A stretch of DNA of 64,000 nucleotides. It comes from Paenibacillus tyrphae. GTDB lineage: Bacteria; Bacillota; Bacilli; Paenibacillales; NBRC-103111. The position numbers were made by a program, and so were the translations under genes. The notes under the pieces were generated by a model. It was not told where the DNA came from. It saw only the letters and a program-made list of their open reading frames with translations, and did no database searches. Below are positions 61,591 through 64,000 of the stretch, piece after piece. Location: the NCBI RefSeq assembly GCF_027925525.1, contig NZ_BSDJ01000027.1:42092-106091 (forward strand), in the 5' to 3' direction. Position 1 is the first letter of the stretch, and each line of letters opens with the position of its first letter.

Positions 61591-62274
61591 ATGAAAATAC
61601 GCGAAGTGATTTTGCACTCCTCCAATTACGAGGCGACAAAACGGTTCTATCGCGATACGCTTCAGCTTCCCGTGCTGGAAGAGAATGCGGATTCGCTTGT
61701 ACTACAGGCGGGCGAATCCAAGCTTACTTTTGTCTCGAATGACCGGGAACAAGCTTATTACCATATCGCCTTCACGATTCCCGACAATAAAGCGAACGAA
61801 GCGTTGGAGTGGGTGCGCAGCAAAGGAATCGAGCTGATTGCCAAAGACGACGCCGTACAATATCCTTTTCCGAATTGGAATGCCACGGCCTTATATTTCT
61901 ACGATCCGGACGGCAATCTCGTCGAATTGATCGCTCATCATTCCTTGAGCAATGCAACCAGTGAGTCTTTCTCGCCCAAAGATATTTTACGCATTAGCGA
62001 GATTGGTCTGCCGGTCGAGGAACTGCCTGCCGCTCTCCGGCAGCTACACGAATCGTTTTCGCTGGAGAAGTGGAGCGGAGACGGCCGGCAATTTGCCGCG
62101 GTCGGCGATGTGGAAGGTCTGCTGATCGTGATCGATCACAAGCGGCCTTGGTTTCCGGATGAGCGGATGCCCGGTATTTTTCCGACGACGGTCAAGCTTC
62201 AAACGGAACGTGCCGGCATGATCGAGCTTGGACCGAAGCCGTATCGGATCGAGAGCGAGAGCGGGCAGGTTTGA
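61591..62274 (+). CDS. VOC family protein (glyoxalase/bleomycin-resistance fold)
   Basis: A 227-residue protein with two halves. The N-terminal VOC module (about 1-120) shows REVILHSSNYEATKRFYRDT, YYHIAFTIPDNKANEAL and LYFYDPDGNLVELIAHH, whose His and Glu are the usual metal ligands. The second half is a weaker VOC-like module (RISEIGLPVEELPAALRQLHE). It is probably a dioxygenase- or glyoxalase-like enzyme of unknown substrate. The ATG at 61591 follows GAAGGAGAG, 23 bases after the YitT gene, so the two may be co-transcribed. Confidence 0.88.
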   Translation: MKIREVILHSSNYEATKRFYRDTLQLPVLEENADSLVLQAGESKLTFVSNDREQAYYHIAFTIPDNKANEALEWVRSKGIELIAKDDAVQYPFPNWNATALYFYDPDGNLVELIAHHSLSNATSESFSPKDILRISEIGLPVEELPAALRQLHESFSLEKWSGDGRQFAAVGDVEGLLIVIDHKRPWFPDERMPGIFPTTVKLQTERAGMIELGPKPYRIESESGQV

Positions 62275-62312
62275 TTGAAATTAAATATAATTAAACATCG
62301 GTTAATTATTCG

Positions 62313-62358
62313 AAAGCGCAAGCCTCTCCGTGTACGGGAAGATGGCTGCGCTTTTTTC
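62313..62358 (+). terminator. Terminator of the VOC gene
   Basis: AAGCGCAAGC and GCTGCGCTT form the stem (one bulged base) around a 21-base loop, followed by a run of T residues. Confidence 0.75.
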
Positions 62359-62447
62359 ATTCGTTCATTCCAAAAATGCATACATATTTGAGTTGGCCGC
62401 CGCAATAAAGTAGAAGCGTATTACATTTCACAACAAAAAGGAGTGAC

Positions 62448-63848
62448 ATGATGAAAGGAATTTTTTGGTCGCGTTTTCTATTGGCAGCCAGCCTTTGCTG
62501 GGGATCGGGTGCAGGGCTCGCGTTAGCGGCTCCTCCGGAGGCCGGACCCGAAGGCGCTGTCGTCCATGGCTCGGCTAACGCCATCACCGTAAATGGAGAC
62601 GCCATCTTCAACCACGTTTCGCGCTTGGCCATGTCTTCGAGGGTAGCCGGAACGCAAAATGAGTACAATGCGGTGCAGTACATCAAAGGCGAGCTCGAGA
62701 AGTACGGCTACACGGTCACCCTGCAGTCCTTTACATTCCCTAAATTTACCGCCCCAAGCAGCATTCAACTGACGATCGAAGGAACTCATGGATTGGCAAG
62801 CCAGCAGCTTGCTCCGCAAGCCCTGCAAAACACGCAAGGCGGCGATGTCAGCGGTGAGGTTGTCGATGCGAAAAAAGGAACACTGCAGGATGTAAAAGGT
62901 CTGGAGCTCAAGGGAAAGGTAGCTCTGATCGAAGCGGGCCAAATCGACACCAATGACAAAATCGCCAACGTCGCGGATCAAGGCGCCGTGGCCGTCATTC
63001 TTTACAATCCGTCCTCCGATGCCCCAATTTCGGATACGCAATTCAGCACCCTTTCCCTTCCGACCGTCAGCCTTTCGGGCAAAGACGCGCAAGCCTTGAA
63101 GCAAAAGGCGTCGGCAAACGGCGGCCCCCGGGTACGTCTCAGCGTTCAGGGTGTAGCCGCCATGGCCGCCACCTCCTATAACGTCGTGGCTACGCTAAGG
63201 CCCAATACGGCGACAACGACCAGCGATCTGGTTACGGTCGGCGCCCATCACGACTCGGTGTCCGCAGGCCCCGGAGCGAACGACGACGCTTCCGGCGTAG
63301 GCGTTGTGCTGGAAGTGGCGCGGGTCGTCGCAGGTACCCAGCGGGATTCGGAGGTCCGCTTCCTGACGTTCGGCGCGGAAGAATACGGCTTATACGGCTC
63401 TAAAGCCTATGCCAACTCGCTCAGCTCCACAGATATCGGCCGGTTCATCGGACATTTTCAACTCGATATGGTAGGCAGCAAAAATTCCGGCACCCTGGGC
63501 ATGTACACGGTGAACGGACAGAAAAACGTGGTCACCGATCTGGGCGCGACCTTTGCCTCCAGATTATCCGGGGTCATTCCGTACGGCCGGTTCGGACGGA
63601 GCGATCATGTTCCGTTCTACCAGCGGGGAGTCGCCACCGCTTTGTACACCCATTCCCCCGCCGAGCCCGAATACCATACCCGGTACGACACCATCGATAA
63701 AATCAGCAAGGACAAATTGGCCAATGTCGCAACGATTGTCGGCAACTCTGTGGCGGAGATCTTGTCGCCGACGACGCCGTCATTCAAACGATACAAGGAC
63801 TTCTTTACGCCGGTGAACTATCCGTACGATCCGAATCCGCCGGTTTGA
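62448..63848 (+). CDS. Secreted M28 family aminopeptidase with PA domain
   Basis: A 466-residue secreted metallopeptidase. A signal peptide (FLLAASLCWGSGAGLALAAPP) precedes a short pro-region. A protease-associated insert lies at about 125-255 (VDAKKGTLQDVKGLELKGKVALI, then LPTVSLSGKDAQAL). The M28 catalytic core follows: TVGAHHDSVSAGPGANDDASG, FLTFGAEEYGLYGSKAYAN, FQLDMVGS and a final His in YHTRYDTIDKI, giving the HD-D-EE-D-H set that binds two zinc ions. The ATG at 62448 (or 62451) follows AAAAGGAG. It should release N-terminal amino acids from peptides outside the cell and would feed the peptide importer encoded upstream. Confidence 0.94.
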   Translation: MMKGIFWSRFLLAASLCWGSGAGLALAAPPEAGPEGAVVHGSANAITVNGDAIFNHVSRLAMSSRVAGTQNEYNAVQYIKGELEKYGYTVTLQSFTFPKFTAPSSIQLTIEGTHGLASQQLAPQALQNTQGGDVSGEVVDAKKGTLQDVKGLELKGKVALIEAGQIDTNDKIANVADQGAVAVILYNPSSDAPISDTQFSTLSLPTVSLSGKDAQALKQKASANGGPRVRLSVQGVAAMAATSYNVVATLRPNTATTTSDLVTVGAHHDSVSAGPGANDDASGVGVVLEVARVVAGTQRDSEVRFLTFGAEEYGLYGSKAYANSLSSTDIGRFIGHFQLDMVGSKNSGTLGMYTVNGQKNVVTDLGATFASRLSGVIPYGRFGRSDHVPFYQRGVATALYTHSPAEPEYHTRYDTIDKISKDKLANVATIVGNSVAEILSPTTPSFKRYKDFFTPVNYPYDPNPPV

Positions 63849-63860
63849 TCCGCTTCGTAG

Positions 63861-63882
63861 GGACTGGGCTTAGGCCCGGTCC
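63861..63882 (+). terminator. Hairpin after the M28 peptidase gene
   Basis: GGACTGGGC-TTAG-GCCCGGTCC is a 9-bp stem with one T-G pair and a four-base loop, 12 bases after the stop. Only a weak T-run follows. Confidence 0.5.
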
Positions 63883-63886
63883 GAGT

Positions 63887-64000
63887 TTATTCGAGAAGCC
63901 CGCTTCACGTAAAAATCCTCTGCATACGCCGGTAGGGTATATCCCTCCAGCCGTCCTTGAAACCCGTGAACTTGATTACAATTAGCGGTAATTTCACGGG
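63887..64000 (+). repeat. Structured intergenic repeat, copy 3 (runs past the window end)
   Basis: It starts with a degenerate outer end (TTATTCGAGAAGCCC), then the arm GGTAGGGTATATCCC (63931-63945) and the hairpin CCCGTGAA/TTCACGGG (63963-64000). It lacks the CCCCAGAAAGT hairpin cassette present in copies 1 and 2. The right arm, if present, lies beyond base 64000. Confidence 0.85.

Overview
The window looks like a Firmicute chromosome segment from the Paenibacillaceae (Paenibacillus or a close relative). This is inferred from AGGAGG-type ribosome binding sites, TTG/GTG starts, AT-rich intergenic DNA around GC-richer genes, a bacillibactin-type dhb cluster, a Btr-like AraC regulator, YitT, FeoAB with a small Cys-rich partner, and a secreted GH46 chitosanase. 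No rRNA, tRNA, CRISPR array or transposase gene was seen.

Layout. 0-9.3 kb: the 3' end of a nonribosomal peptide synthetase (partial A-T, then C-A-T, then C-A-T-TE) followed by a cytochrome P450. 9.3-13.6 kb: a gene remnant, a CapA-like protein, a hybrid histidine kinase and a broken EamA transporter. 13.6-17.4 kb: two back-to-back Fur boxes separate a LuxR-type regulator from feoA-feoB and a small partner gene. 17.4-18.9 kb: a chitosanase gene behind three evenly spaced operator-like palindromes. 19.6-23.0 kb: a stand-alone A-T-(epimerization-like) NRPS.

23.2-40.1 kb is a complete catecholate siderophore locus: AraC/Btr regulator, iron-siderophore binding lipoprotein, esterase, dhbA, dhbC, dhbE, dhbB, dhbF, mbtH and an MFS exporter, with Fur boxes before the regulator and the lipoprotein. 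The dhb enzymes convert chorismate to 2,3-dihydroxybenzoate and load it on the aryl carrier of DhbB. DhbF should add a small amino acid and Thr and cyclotrimerise the product, which the MFS protein would export. The lipoprotein would capture the ferric complex and the esterase would release the iron. The permease and ATPase of the uptake system are not in the window.

40.2-45.9 kb is mixed: EamA transporter and MarR regulator (divergent), a membrane-bound DJ-1/PfpI-like protein, an ArsR regulator, a frameshifted EthD-domain gene and a decayed MFS gene ending in a repeat. 46.0-57.6 kb is a peptide/acyl-amino-acid use locus: an M20 amidohydrolase, an unusual regulator on the opposite strand, an M20 dipeptidase, a complete Dpp/Opp-type ABC importer and an S9 peptidase. 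The two M20 promoters share a 23-nt operator-like element. 58.0-63.9 kb: thioredoxin-reductase-like protein, methyltransferase, HxlR regulator, YitT protein, VOC protein and secreted M28 aminopeptidase.

A structured intergenic repeat occurs three times (about 45.7, 57.7 and 63.9 kb). Its fullest copy is a 258-bp imperfect palindrome with terminal inverted repeats and internal hairpin cassettes. It is the strongest unexplained structure in the window, together with the chitosanase operators, the shared M20 operator and the stand-alone NRPS.
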